In this document: piece after piece, positions 8,306-16,516 of the stretch
Layout of the letters: each line of letters starts with the position of its first letter
Position numbering within the stretch: the stretch's first letter is position 1
Source of the DNA: JBDNJM01 sp041687755
GTDB taxonomy: Bacteria > Planctomycetota > UBA1135 > GCA-002686595
Direction: 5' to 3'
DNA: 29,988 nt
Assembly (NCBI GenBank): GCA_041687755.1
Contig: JBDNJM010000072.1
Location: forward strand, 1-29,988
The notes under the pieces: model-generated
The model's input: the letters and a program-made list of their open reading frames with translations, nothing else
Database searches by the model: none
Told to the model about the DNA's origin: nothing
Translations under genes and position numbers: made by a program

Positions 8306-8914
8306 TCAGGCGCCGGGACGGCTGCCCGGCTTGATCGGTTCGGTGCCCGCCATGTCCGCCGGAACCTCGTCCGCCGACCACACGCGCGCGTTGACGTCCA
8401 CGAGGCAGTGGAACTCGAGCCCCAGCTCTTCGAACGGGTTCGTGCCGGAGCGGTTGACGATCGACGCCACCGCGGTGGGCTCGGCGCCCAGCTCGCGCAG
8501 CAGCTTCACGACCTCCTTGGCCGATCCACCGGTCGTCACGACGTCCTCGACAACGAGAATTTTTTGGCCCTGCTCGACGGTGAAGCCGCGACGCAGCTCC
8601 ATTTGGCCGTCCTTGCGCTCGGTGAACAGCGCCCGCAGCCCCATCGCGCGTCCGACCTCTTGGGCCCAGACGACGGCGCCCAGGGCGGGTCCGACGACCA
8701 ATTCGAAGCCCTGGTCCTTCAGCGGCGCGCACACCGCCTGGGCCAGTTTTTCGGCCAACGGCGGGTTCGCCAGCGCGAGCGCGCATTGAACGTAGCGGTC
8801 AGAGCGCAGTCCGCTCGACAGCAGGAAGTGGCCCTCGAGCAGCGCGCGCTCAGCGCGCAGTTGTTCGAGCACCTCTTCGGCGGACATGCCTCCGGTCGCT
8901 TGCACGTTCGACAT
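8306..8914 (-). CDS. pyrE: orotate phosphoribosyltransferase
   Basis: 202 residues. It makes orotidine 5'-phosphate from orotate and PRPP in pyrimidine synthesis. The PRPP-binding motif VVEDVVTTGGSA lies at 121-132, the RSDRYVQCALAL segment near residue 37-48, and the flexible loop ERKDGQMELRRGF at about 99-111. It starts 8 bp after secG, and 62 bp separate it from yicC. The C-terminal tail (ADMAGTEPIKPGSRPGA) is typical of non-proteobacterial PyrE proteins. No Shine-Dalgarno sequence is visible ahead of the ATG. Confidence 0.94.
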   Translation of the reverse strand: MSNVQATGGMSAEEVLEQLRAERALLEGHFLLSSGLRSDRYVQCALALANPPLAEKLAQAVCAPLKDQGFELVVGPALGAVVWAQEVGRAMGLRALFTERKDGQMELRRGFTVEQGQKILVVEDVVTTGGSAKEVVKLLRELGAEPTAVASIVNRSGTNPFEELGLEFHCLVDVNARVWSADEVPADMAGTEPIKPGSRPGA

Positions 8915-8922
8915 CGAGCGGC

Positions 8923-9306
8923 TCAGCCGTCGGAGTTGACGGGAGCGCTGCCACCGCCGGTCGGCGCGCCAGGGGCGCTGTTACCGCCACCGGCGGGCGG
9001 TGCGACGTCGTTCGAAGTCGCCCCCAGCGCAGCAGGGTTGCCCGTCGGGATAATCCCGGTGTCGTCCAGGATGCTGCCGGCCTGACGCTTGCTCATCACC
9101 GTGATCAGCACGGCGCAGAGCAGGAAGACACCCGAGACGTAGCTCGTGAACTTCGTGATGCCCGAGGCGCCGACGCCGAAGGTCTGCTGACCGGCGCCGC
9201 CGAACGCGTCGCCCAGACCGCCGCCTTTACCCTCCTGGACCATGATCACAATGATCAACAGGAGCGCGGAGAGCACGAAGACGAGATAGAGAAGCGTGAT
9301 GAGCAT
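8923..9306 (-). CDS. secG: SecG, preprotein translocase subunit
   Basis: 127 residues. It has two membrane segments (about 3-22 and 52-70) separated by the conserved cytoplasmic loop VQEGKGGGLGDAFGG (about 23-37), followed by the SecG-type stretch FTSYVSGVFLL. SecG assists SecYEG-mediated export across the inner membrane. The C-terminal tail of about 50 residues is rich in Pro, Gly and Ala and looks disordered. tpiA commonly precedes secG in bacteria; here the two are separated by a small membrane protein and a pair of secreted propeller genes. Confidence 0.93.
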   Translation of the reverse strand: MLITLLYLVFVLSALLLIIVIMVQEGKGGGLGDAFGGAGQQTFGVGASGITKFTSYVSGVFLLCAVLITVMSKRQAGSILDDTGIIPTGNPAALGATSNDVAPPAGGGNSAPGAPTGGGSAPVNSDG

Positions 9307-9568
9307 GGCCAGGCGGGCGTGGGACCGTTTTTAGGGGCGCAGAGTCTACCGTGCCGCCTGCCCGCCGTCTGCCCGGGAGTCGGCGCCGGGTGTCCCCTAT
9401 GCCGGGGCCGGCCGGCCCGCCTGCATCCTCCGAACCCGATCTTCTGCCGTCATCCGCGCCCAAGGCCCTGCCGCGGCATGCCTGGAGGGTCTTCCCGGCC
9501 CACCTCAATGCGCTCCGGGAGGGTCAGTCCCCTGCTCGCTGGATCAGCAGGCCCCAGCGCAGGAGCGC

Positions 9569-9898
9569 CTAGCGATCGGCGAGCGCGTCCGCGCCCAGCC
9601 CGCTCTGGAGCACTGCGGGCGCTTCCACCACAGGGCCCGCGGCCCACACCACTGCGGGTTGACCCGAGGCCTCAGCCCCGGCCAGCTCGCGCCCCGCCAG
9701 CAGGGACCCCGTGGAGTCGTCCGTGGCCGCGACCAACCCGGCCGCGCACGCCAGGAACACGGCGCCCGATCCAACCCGCCACAGGTCCAGCACCGCCCTG
9801 AGCGACTCCCGCGGCGCGCTCTCGCGCAGCAGCGTGGCGACGACCAACACGATCGCGGCGAAGATGAGCGTCAGGAACAGGGTCGTTTGCAGCAGCAC
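9569..9898 (-). CDS. small membrane protein of unknown function
   Basis: 109 residues, not recognised. It begins at a GTG with a good ribosome binding site (AGGAG, 9906-9910, seven bases away), which supports a real gene. Residues 4-23 (QTTLFLTLIFAAIVLVVATL) form a strong membrane helix and 44-60 (GAVFLACAAGLVAA) a second. The C-terminal 45 residues are Ala/Gly/Val-rich and mildly acidic. It stands alone between the SBBP gene at 10336-12879 and secG. Confidence 0.6.
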   Translation of the reverse strand: MLLQTTLFLTLIFAAIVLVVATLLRESAPRESLRAVLDLWRVGSGAVFLACAAGLVAATDDSTGSLLAGRELAGAEASGQPAVVWAAGPVVEAPAVLQSGLGADALADR

Positions 9899-10312
9899 GT
9901 TGGGGCTCCTCAGAGGATGCGGGCCTCCGAAGAGGTGCGTCCAGCAAACGAACTGCGACAGGGCGATTCAAGCGCTATCGCCTAGCGAACCGAGGAGTTG
10001 CGCAACGCGGACAAACAACCGGCGCACGAGCCTGTTGAGAACCCGCGTGCGGTTCCCGCGATTGCGATCAACAAGCGGCGTCGACACGCGGCCCGAGCAC
10101 GGTCGCCTGAGCGGTGCGCAATGTGTCGAAACGCGCTCTCGATGCATGCCCGGATGCGCCCCATCGCACCCTCACGCTCTTTGGTGAACGCATCGAAGCG
10201 CGGCAGGCCAGCAGCCCACCGCGCTCCGCGCCTTTCCCAATCACCCGGCGTCGCCCGCAGATTCGGACCCAGTTGGACGACTCCGCACGGCTGGAGGCGC
10301 GAACGCCGTACC
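9899..10312. other. gene-free stretch between the SBBP gene and the small membrane protein
   Basis: About 410 bp without a convincing gene. The only minus-strand frame of note (9982-10164, Arg-rich) lacks a ribosome binding site and family features. It should hold the promoter of the membrane protein at 9569-9898. A TTGAAT element on the minus strand near 9970 has a poor -10 partner, so no promoter is called. Nothing else is seen. Confidence 0.5.
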
Positions 10313-10334
10313 GCCAGCAGCTCGGGCTGCTGGC
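10313..10334 (-). terminator. perfect hairpin just after the pair 2 SBBP gene
   Basis: GCCAGCAGC-CCGA-GCTGCTGGC on the transcript: a nine-base perfect stem with a four-base loop, starting one base after the stop codon of the SBBP gene. It has no U-run after the stem, so it is an atypical terminator or an mRNA 3'-end stabiliser. Confidence 0.5.
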
Positions 10335-10335
10335 T

Positions 10336-12879
10336 TCAATCCATGAACACGGTCAGCTCGAGGGCATCGCTCGCTAGGAGCTTCGGGCAGACGATTGGAT
10401 CCTCGACGAACCCGAACTGCACCGTGGCGACGACCCCCAGGGCCGACAGCGGGATTGCGAGGCTCACCCGGGCGAAACCGCTGGCGTCTACCGGGGCGGG
10501 GAACAGTTTGGCGACGCCCAAATCGACGTGCAGCCCGATGCCCTCCAGCGGCACGGCCGGCTCGATCGCACCCCCGGCCGAAAGTGCGAGCACGCCCAGC
10601 CCGCCCGGCGGCGCACCAGCGCAGCTCAGCCCGAACCCGCTCTCGCCGGCGACGGGCCGCAGCAGCACCCCTGCCCGTGGCTCGAGCTCGCAGCCCCCCG
10701 ACGGCTCCCCGACCCGCCGGACGCCGGCCGGCGTCATATCCAGGTGCTGCAGGAAGCCCTCCTGCGGGTCGTTGCCGCCCATGAAGTCGTCCGGTGCCCC
10801 CGGCGTCGTCGGCAGGCCGGAAACGCCGGTCGCGCCCCCCACGAGCAGGCTTTCCGGCCCGCTGGCGACAAGGCCAAGCGGCACGCTCGTTCCGAACGGC
10901 TGGGCCTCCGAGCCCCCGAACCCGTGGTTGAACAGCACGGCCTCACCGAGCGCGTTGAAGCGCATCAGCCCCTGCGCGCCCGGAGGCCCGAACGGCGGCT
11001 CCCCGGGCGTCGGGTCGAAGACCCCCGATGGCGCCTGGTAGCTCATCACCGCCGAGCCGTCCGCTAGCGCCACCGCCTGCAGGGTCGTCTGCAGAGACCC
11101 CCGGATTCGACTCAGCAGCACCTGCCGACGCCAGTCGAAGCGCAGGACGGACGTGTCCTGGAACTGCGGATTCGAACCGAACAGGTACTCCGGAGTACCG
11201 GCGGGAATGGGAGCGCCTTCGTCTCCCTCTATCTCGTTCACGAGCCACACGACGTCCCCTTCGGCGGCGATGGCGAAGGGCCGATCCGAACCGTTGCTGC
11301 CGTCCACGGCCGGTGCGCCGTAGTAGGTCGCGAAGAGCAGCTCTTTCCCGTCCGCGGACAGGTTGAAGAAGTAGTTGTCCGCAGAGCTGGTTGTCGTGGC
11401 CCCCAGGTCCGAGTGCACGGGTTGCCAGGCGTTCGGCGTGGTCGGGAGACTGGTCGGGGGCACTCTCGTGTTGCAGAAGATCGAACCGTCATCCAAGAGC
11501 GTGCTTCCTCGCACTTGGTCGACGCCCGCATCTGTGCCGAACAAGATCGAGTACTCGATTGCCGAGAGGTCCTCTTCGAGCCGCATGATGTAGTAGTCCG
11601 AAGAGCCTCCGCTCGCGCCCAGGTCAACCAGGCCGGCGCCGATACTGAGGTCGTAATCGCTAGGCGATGTCGCGAGTCCGATGCCCAGAAGATCCCCGTC
11701 AGCGTGCTGCCCCTCCAGCTCTAGAGTGAATAAAGAGAAGGTCCCAACTTGAATCACATCGAGCACGCTGTCCCCAGCAGGCGACAGTCTCGCAATCGCG
11801 GTGCCAGTCGAGATAGGTGGTTGGAGTCCGTAGTAGCTGGACCCCTCGAAGGCCGACGTGAAAGACGGCGCAGTGAACGCGAAGTAGCCGGTCCCATCGC
11901 CACCGGCGAGCACGGAGTACAGGAGCGGTGTTGAATTCGGGAATGGGCCACCAACGGCCACCCTCGCGAGGTAGACGGGTACCTGCCCGTCCGCGCTGAG
12001 ACGCCCGAAGATCAGGTCTTGACTGGCAGAAGCCGCCCCCGTCGAGAAGGCCCCGGGCGTGGAGGGGAAGGAGGGTGAGCCGGTACGACCCCCGAAGAGC
12101 ACATCTCCGTTGGTGAACAGTGAAACGTCGTCGATCTGGTCGGCCTCGGACCCGCCGATAAAGGTCGACCAAATCACGGAAGGATCGATAACCAGGGCAC
12201 GTTCCGGGCTCATTGCTCCCAGCTCGAAGCCGATCGCGCCATCGGCCTCAACACGCCATGCCGAATTGACGGGCATCCTGCTGAACTGCGATACAGCAGG
12301 TCCCGCAGCAACCTCCCAGGCCACCGGGTCGGTCAGCGAGAAGCTCCCCAACTCGCAGTCCAGTGCTAGTTGGCCTTGGTCAACCCGCGCCGGCTGGCTG
12401 CCCCCGTTGAGCCTCAGGGCCAGCTCCGAAACGTCGGCGCCAGCCTCCACCTCGAAATCGAATCGCGGCGCCGGGCCGTCAGCCCGCACGACCACGTCGA
12501 TGCCCTCCCAAACTCCCGCCAGGCGAACCGTTGCGAACCGCCCTAGGGATCGCGCCTCGCCTCCGCCCCGGCCGTACTCGTGGTACAGCCCCGGAAGTCG
12601 ATCCTCAAATCGAACCTCGGGCGGACGAGAGTTCATAAGCTCAAGCTCGACCGCAACACCCCTTCCGGACTGCTCGTCGGCGCGGACGAACCACAACGAG
12701 CCCTCTCGCACCTGAACCTGCGTCCCGCCCACGACTCCAAAGGCCTCGACCTCCTCCGGCCACTGCCCAGCGTTCGGAGAGAAGGCGCCAGAGATGGACT
12801 GAGCTCGAGACGAATCGACCAGTCCAGTCCCGATGAGTACTGCCAGTAGCAAAGTTCGGGCTAGGGTCCGAGCTATCAT
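10336..12879 (-). CDS. secreted SBBP-repeat beta-propeller protein (pair 2)
   Basis: 847 residues from ATG 12879, chosen because AGGAGGTCGAGGAG lies just upstream (12887-12900) and because this start gives a clear signal peptide (MIARTLARTLLLAVLIGTGL..SRA, cleavage near 26-27). An earlier in-frame ATG at 12948 would overlap the upstream stop but would put 23 charged residues before the signal. The N-terminal domain has FSPNAGQWPEEVEAFG (33-48). Beta-propeller blades carry SBBP motifs such as PSFPSTPGAF, TSLPTTPNAWQP and SGLPTTPGAP, with FIGGSEADQ and FGGSEAQP turns. The C-terminal 115 residues resemble those of the pair 1 protein, including FGLSCAGAP. It lies 65 bp downstream of its FG-GAP partner. 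Exported location is well supported; function and ligand are unknown. Confidence 0.88.
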   Translation of the reverse strand: MIARTLARTLLLAVLIGTGLVDSSRAQSISGAFSPNAGQWPEEVEAFGVVGGTQVQVREGSLWFVRADEQSGRGVAVELELMNSRPPEVRFEDRLPGLYHEYGRGGGEARSLGRFATVRLAGVWEGIDVVVRADGPAPRFDFEVEAGADVSELALRLNGGSQPARVDQGQLALDCELGSFSLTDPVAWEVAAGPAVSQFSRMPVNSAWRVEADGAIGFELGAMSPERALVIDPSVIWSTFIGGSEADQIDDVSLFTNGDVLFGGRTGSPSFPSTPGAFSTGAASASQDLIFGRLSADGQVPVYLARVAVGGPFPNSTPLLYSVLAGGDGTGYFAFTAPSFTSAFEGSSYYGLQPPISTGTAIARLSPAGDSVLDVIQVGTFSLFTLELEGQHADGDLLGIGLATSPSDYDLSIGAGLVDLGASGGSSDYYIMRLEEDLSAIEYSILFGTDAGVDQVRGSTLLDDGSIFCNTRVPPTSLPTTPNAWQPVHSDLGATTTSSADNYFFNLSADGKELLFATYYGAPAVDGSNGSDRPFAIAAEGDVVWLVNEIEGDEGAPIPAGTPEYLFGSNPQFQDTSVLRFDWRRQVLLSRIRGSLQTTLQAVALADGSAVMSYQAPSGVFDPTPGEPPFGPPGAQGLMRFNALGEAVLFNHGFGGSEAQPFGTSVPLGLVASGPESLLVGGATGVSGLPTTPGAPDDFMGGNDPQEGFLQHLDMTPAGVRRVGEPSGGCELEPRAGVLLRPVAGESGFGLSCAGAPPGGLGVLALSAGGAIEPAVPLEGIGLHVDLGVAKLFPAPVDASGFARVSLAIPLSALGVVATVQFGFVEDPIVCPKLLASDALELTVFMD

Positions 12880-12886
12880 TGCGAGA

Positions 12887-12900
12887 CTCCTCGACCTCCT
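12887..12900 (-). promoter_or_regulatory. double Shine-Dalgarno that decides the SBBP start
   Basis: AGGAGG and a second GGAG seven bases before ATG 12879. It is far stronger than most sites in this window and supports the signal-peptide start over the ATG at 12948. Confidence 0.7.
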
Positions 12901-12944
12901 TTCGCTTCGGTGGTCGCGGGTTGCGATGTTTAGGGGGAACATGA

Positions 12945-14849
12945 TCACTGACCCACCAGCGACTGGAGCCCTTGGTCCAGCAAGTAGGTACGACCAAGCT
13001 CGGACTTCACCCCACCGGGACCTGCGTTATCCGGATAGGCAAGCGCGCCTGAGAACACGTAGTCACCTCCAAGGGGCGCCGAGATTCCCGAGAAGACTGC
13101 AGAGAATCCGAGTCGATCCCTCCGCTGCTCGCCGAAGAACGTCGCGTGGCAGCCTGGCGCTCCTCCCGAGCAGGAATCGCTAACGACGTACAAGGCTCCA
13201 TTGTCCACGCCCCGGTCCCCCGCGATGCAATCGCAGTCCGAGCCTTGACGGTCCGGCGCATTTTCCAGGATGGCCCCGATCAGGATGTCAGCGGTTCCAT
13301 CAGCGTCCCAGTCCCCGCCTGACGCAAGCGTCGCCCCGAATCGGTCGTTTACCCGGTCACCATCCAGAATCCAGGTCACCCCCAGAGGTGCGCTAAGTGG
13401 CAGGGGATAGCGATACACCCGTCCAGCATCCTGATAAACGACGCCTGAGGTCTGTCCATCCGGCCGATTGAACCGGGGTGCCCCCACCACGAACCCCGTC
13501 CTGGGGACTCCTGGGGCCCTTTGGATGCCAGCAACTGCATGCCCGAAGCGCTGCTTCGTCGGTTCGGCACCCACGGGCGATTCGGGATCTGGCGAGACGT
13601 GCTGCAGCAAGGCGGGTGCAGACCCGCCTGCCCTCCAGATCTCGACATACCCACTGCCCTTATCCGTGTTATCTGACGGATCCGGAGTCTTCAGGTTTAG
13701 GGCAAGATCCTCGTAGTCCGACCTGAATTGCGGCGCACCGACCAGGACCTCAGCTCCAGCAATTCCGTCGATGTTGCCGAGTGATACGAGACTGGCCCCG
13801 AATCGGTCGTGAAAGTCACCGCTCACGATCTTGACGCCAGAGACTTGATCGGCACGGATGGTGGTCCCGGCGGGCAAGGCAGCGAGCGAGCTGCCTGGCA
13901 TGAAATAGACCTCGCCGACCTCGTCGTCCAACGTCCAAGGGTGGTTAGGCAGCAGGATCTGGCGAGCCGGATAAGCTGGAGCACCCACGACGAGGTCCTG
14001 CACACCGTCCCCGTCGAAGTCGACCTCGTCGCAGATCGCGTAGCCGAAGAGCGATCCAGACCGGGGCCCGATGATCCTGAGCGCGAACTGCCCCGGCAAC
14101 GCTGCAACTTCGTTTTCCGGCGGATCGCAGGGATCCGTCGGGATTGCGGGTGTCGCGGGATGAAGAATCAAGCGAACGTCATCGTTGATCCCGGTGTAGC
14201 CCGTCGGCTCCTGATACTGCATCAGGTAGACCGCGCCGGCGTCGTAGTGCGGAGCTTCGCTGCCGTTGTCAACGTCGAACAACGGGGCGCCGATCGCGAT
14301 CTCGTCGCGAGGCCCATCACCGGCGATCGGCATTGTGACGTCGGGAAGCATGTCGCCGACGAACCGCACGGCCAACCCGAAGCGGTCGGCGTACATCGCC
14401 CCCCCGTTCCCGAACAGGGGGTCGGGGGTGAAGGGCTCTCCCCGCCGTTGCTCTCCTTCGATCCTGAACGTGCGAGGGATCAGGGGACGCATTCCCAGAG
14501 TCGTGCCCGGATCTCCAATGCAGAAGTCGGTCACGGACTGGCTCGTGTCCGTCGCCCTGAGCGAGATCCGAACAGCCCCGTACCTACAGTCCGGTCCGCC
14601 TGCCTGCTCGTACGTGTCCAACTTGCCACCCCCTCCGGCTACCATGTCGATGACCCCGTCTCCGTTCCAGTCGCCCCCGGAATCCAGGCTGAGGCCCGAG
14701 TGATCGCTCGGCTGCACTCCCTGCATCGCCGGCACCGGAGCGCAAACGTAGAGTTCGAAGTAGTCCTGAACGTTACAGATCGGCAGTGGGTGGTAGTCCG
14801 TAGCCGCGACGGGGGGATTGACCTGGGCGAGCGCAGGCCCCGGTCCCAT
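12945..14849 (-). CDS. FG-GAP (integrin-alpha-like) seven-bladed beta-propeller protein (pair 2)
   Basis: 634 residues from ATG 14849. Successive blades are visible: DHSGLSLDSGGDWNGDGVID (49-68), ADRFGLAVRFVGD with DEIAIGAPLFD, GSLFGYAICDEVDFDGDGVQD, HDRFGASLVSLGNIDG with VLVGAPQFRSD, QRFGHAVAGI with GFVVGAPRF, DRFGATLASGGDWDADGTAD and RDRLGFSAVFSG. The DxDxDG loops are calcium sites of integrin-alpha propellers. The ATG start leaves only the end of a signal peptide (MGPGPALA). The preceding codons encode the hydrophobic core (RFLALGSILVLM) but have no ATG, GTG or TTG in frame before a stop. A TTG with a good ribosome binding site lies in another frame across a C10 tract. It is probably exported and acts together with the SBBP partner downstream. 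Confidence 0.85.
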   Translation of the reverse strand: MGPGPALAQVNPPVAATDYHPLPICNVQDYFELYVCAPVPAMQGVQPSDHSGLSLDSGGDWNGDGVIDMVAGGGGKLDTYEQAGGPDCRYGAVRISLRATDTSQSVTDFCIGDPGTTLGMRPLIPRTFRIEGEQRRGEPFTPDPLFGNGGAMYADRFGLAVRFVGDMLPDVTMPIAGDGPRDEIAIGAPLFDVDNGSEAPHYDAGAVYLMQYQEPTGYTGINDDVRLILHPATPAIPTDPCDPPENEVAALPGQFALRIIGPRSGSLFGYAICDEVDFDGDGVQDLVVGAPAYPARQILLPNHPWTLDDEVGEVYFMPGSSLAALPAGTTIRADQVSGVKIVSGDFHDRFGASLVSLGNIDGIAGAEVLVGAPQFRSDYEDLALNLKTPDPSDNTDKGSGYVEIWRAGGSAPALLQHVSPDPESPVGAEPTKQRFGHAVAGIQRAPGVPRTGFVVGAPRFNRPDGQTSGVVYQDAGRVYRYPLPLSAPLGVTWILDGDRVNDRFGATLASGGDWDADGTADILIGAILENAPDRQGSDCDCIAGDRGVDNGALYVVSDSCSGGAPGCHATFFGEQRRDRLGFSAVFSGISAPLGGDYVFSGALAYPDNAGPGGVKSELGRTYLLDQGLQSLVGQ

Positions 14850-14881
14850 CAGGACGAGGATAGACCCGAGAGCGAGGAATC

Positions 14882-14891
14882 GGGGGGGGGG
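14882..14891 (-). repeat. C10 homopolymer separating start codon and signal peptide of the FG-GAP gene
   Basis: Ten C on the coding strand. With nine (or twelve) C the TTG at 14914-14916 would read straight into the signal-peptide core and the FG-GAP protein. With ten it runs out of frame to an early mismatch. This is either a slippage-prone on/off switch or an assembly indel. Confidence 0.85.
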
Positions 14892-14913
14892 TCGAGATCT
14901 TGGATTGACGGCG

Positions 14914-14928
14914 CAAGGCTGGGTCTCC
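14914..14928 (-). promoter_or_regulatory. candidate true start (TTG) and ribosome binding site of the FG-GAP gene
   Basis: GGAG (14925-14928) lies eight bases before TTG (14914-14916). Translation from it begins MRRQSKISTPP, a basic n-region, and would continue into RFLALGSILVLMGPGPALA if the C tract were nine long. That gives a textbook signal peptide, so I favour this start despite the frame break. Confidence 0.5.
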
Positions 14929-15136
14929 GGGCAGGTTGCGAAGCAAGGGTTCGAGAGCGGGGGTCAGTCTCCCGCACCTCAAGGCTACCCGTCGGCACCG
15001 ATCCTGGGCCGAAATCCGTGGGCGAAGCCAGCCGGCAGCTCCTAAGGAACGGCTGCTGGGCCGAACGCATGGGAGGAGAGTCCCTGTCGCCCCGTCGCAA
15101 CTCACCCACCAGTCGCCGAAAGGGACAACCCGAAGG

Positions 15137-15904
15137 TCAGCCCGCGCGCTCGACGCCCGCCTGCACGATCCCTAGGAAGTCCGCCGCCTTCAGCGCCGCG
15201 CCGCCGACCAGCGCCCCGTCGATGCCCTCGGCCGACAGCAGCTCCGCCGCGTTGCCGGGCTTCACGCTGCCGCCGTATTGAATCCGCGTCGCCTCGGCGA
15301 TCGCCCCGTCGTACAGGCCGCCGAGCCGCCCGCGCAGGAACACGTGCACGTCGGAGGCCTGCTGGGCCGAGGCCGTGCGACCCGTGCCGATGGCCCACAC
15401 GGGCTCGTACGCGAGCGTGACGCGCCCCATCCCATCCGCGGTGACCCCGTCCAGCCCGCGCTCGAGCTGCTCGCGCACGACCGCCTCCGTGCGCCCGCCG
15501 TCGCGGTCGCCCAGGGTCTCACCGACGCACAAGATCACGTCGAGGTCGTGCTCCAGAGCGCGCTTGACCCGCCGGTTGATCAACGCGTCGTCCTCGCCGT
15601 ACACGTGCCGCCGCTCCGAGTGCCCGACGATCGCGAACGAGCCGCCCACGTCCTGAATCATCGCCGCGGAGACCTCCCCGGTGAACGCGCCCTCCGACTC
15701 GTCGCACACGTTCTGTGCCCCGACGACCACGTTGCTGCCCCGCAACGCCTGGGCCACCATCTCGACGTACACCGCCGCCGGCGCCACGCCGATATCCACC
15801 GACCCGTCTGTCGGAGCCCCCGCACGCAGGGCCTCGGCCAGCTCGAAGGCGCTGCGCCGATCGAGGTTCATCTTCCAGTTGCCACAGATGTAGGGCTTGC
15901 GCAC
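15137..15904 (-). CDS. tpiA: triosephosphate isomerase
   Basis: 255 residues from a GTG start, normal for the family. It interconverts dihydroxyacetone phosphate and glyceraldehyde 3-phosphate in the cytoplasm. Catalytic residues are all visible: N9 and K11 in GNWKMN, H95 in VGHSERR and E167 in the signature AYEPVWAIGTG (165-175). The phosphate-binding stretch QYGGSVKPGN and GALVGGAAL near the end are also present. It reads toward the FG-GAP/SBBP pair 2 and, beyond it, secG. Confidence 0.97.
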   Translation of the reverse strand: MRKPYICGNWKMNLDRRSAFELAEALRAGAPTDGSVDIGVAPAAVYVEMVAQALRGSNVVVGAQNVCDESEGAFTGEVSAAMIQDVGGSFAIVGHSERRHVYGEDDALINRRVKRALEHDLDVILCVGETLGDRDGGRTEAVVREQLERGLDGVTADGMGRVTLAYEPVWAIGTGRTASAQQASDVHVFLRGRLGGLYDGAIAEATRIQYGGSVKPGNAAELLSAEGIDGALVGGAALKAADFLGIVQAGVERAG

Positions 15905-16086
15905 GGGTCGTCTCAGGTCTCGGGGGGTGTCGAATGGCCCGGGCGGCTACCCGGGCGGGGCTGCACAGGATAGCTCGCCTCCGGGCCCCCGCAGCCCGCG
16001 AGGCTCGCGAGATGCCCGGGGCAGACACTGGCGCCGGTCCGTTGGAGGCGACGAGCGCCCCCAGCAGACGGCGCCGCCCCGGCGCG

Positions 16087-16407
16087 TTACTCGGCCACCA
16101 CCGCCGTCCCGCTGATCGAGACCATCAGCATCCCGCCGCTCTGGCCAACGACCTCGTAGTCCAGGTCGATGCCGACGACGGCGTTGGCGCCGAGGTCGTG
16201 GGCCCGCTCCTCCATCTCGGCCATCGCGATCGTGCGGGCCTTGGCCAGCTCTTGCTCGTAGGCCGCCGAGCGGCCGCCGACGATGTCGCGCAGGTTCGCG
16301 AACAGGTCCTTGAACATGTTGGCGCCCATGATGGCCTCGCCGGTGACGATGCCTTTGTAGGCGGTGATGCGGTGGCCTTCGAGGGAGGGGGTGGTGCTGA
16401 GAATCAT
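16087..16407 (-). CDS. YbjQ family (UPF0145) protein
   Basis: 106 residues beginning MILSTTPSLEGHRI, the usual start of the family; a longer frame upstream lacks family similarity. It has the conserved GIVTGEAIMGANMFKDLFANLRDIVGGRS.AYE core, LGANAVVGIDLDYEV and the C-terminal GMLMVSISGTAVV. Members are small cytoplasmic pentameric proteins often described as putative heavy-metal binding; the function is not established. It is separated from tpiA by 182 bp. Confidence 0.9.
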   Translation of the reverse strand: MILSTTPSLEGHRITAYKGIVTGEAIMGANMFKDLFANLRDIVGGRSAAYEQELAKARTIAMAEMEERAHDLGANAVVGIDLDYEVVGQSGGMLMVSISGTAVVAE

Positions 16408-16516
16408 GGGTGGTAGGGCAGGCCGCCTGAGGGGCGGGACGGAGACAGATGGCCCGGGCAACTCGATCGCCGCGGGCGGAGACAGGCACTCTTCTACCGA
16501 CCCGCGCCCGAGATCT

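Noticed and set aside
9982..10164. Minus-strand frame of 60 codons
   Set aside because: Arg-rich, no ribosome binding site, no membrane segment or motif.
13809..15281. Plus-strand open frame of 490 codons over the FG-GAP gene
   Set aside because: Antisense to the FG-GAP repeats; no recognisable domain and no ribosome binding site.
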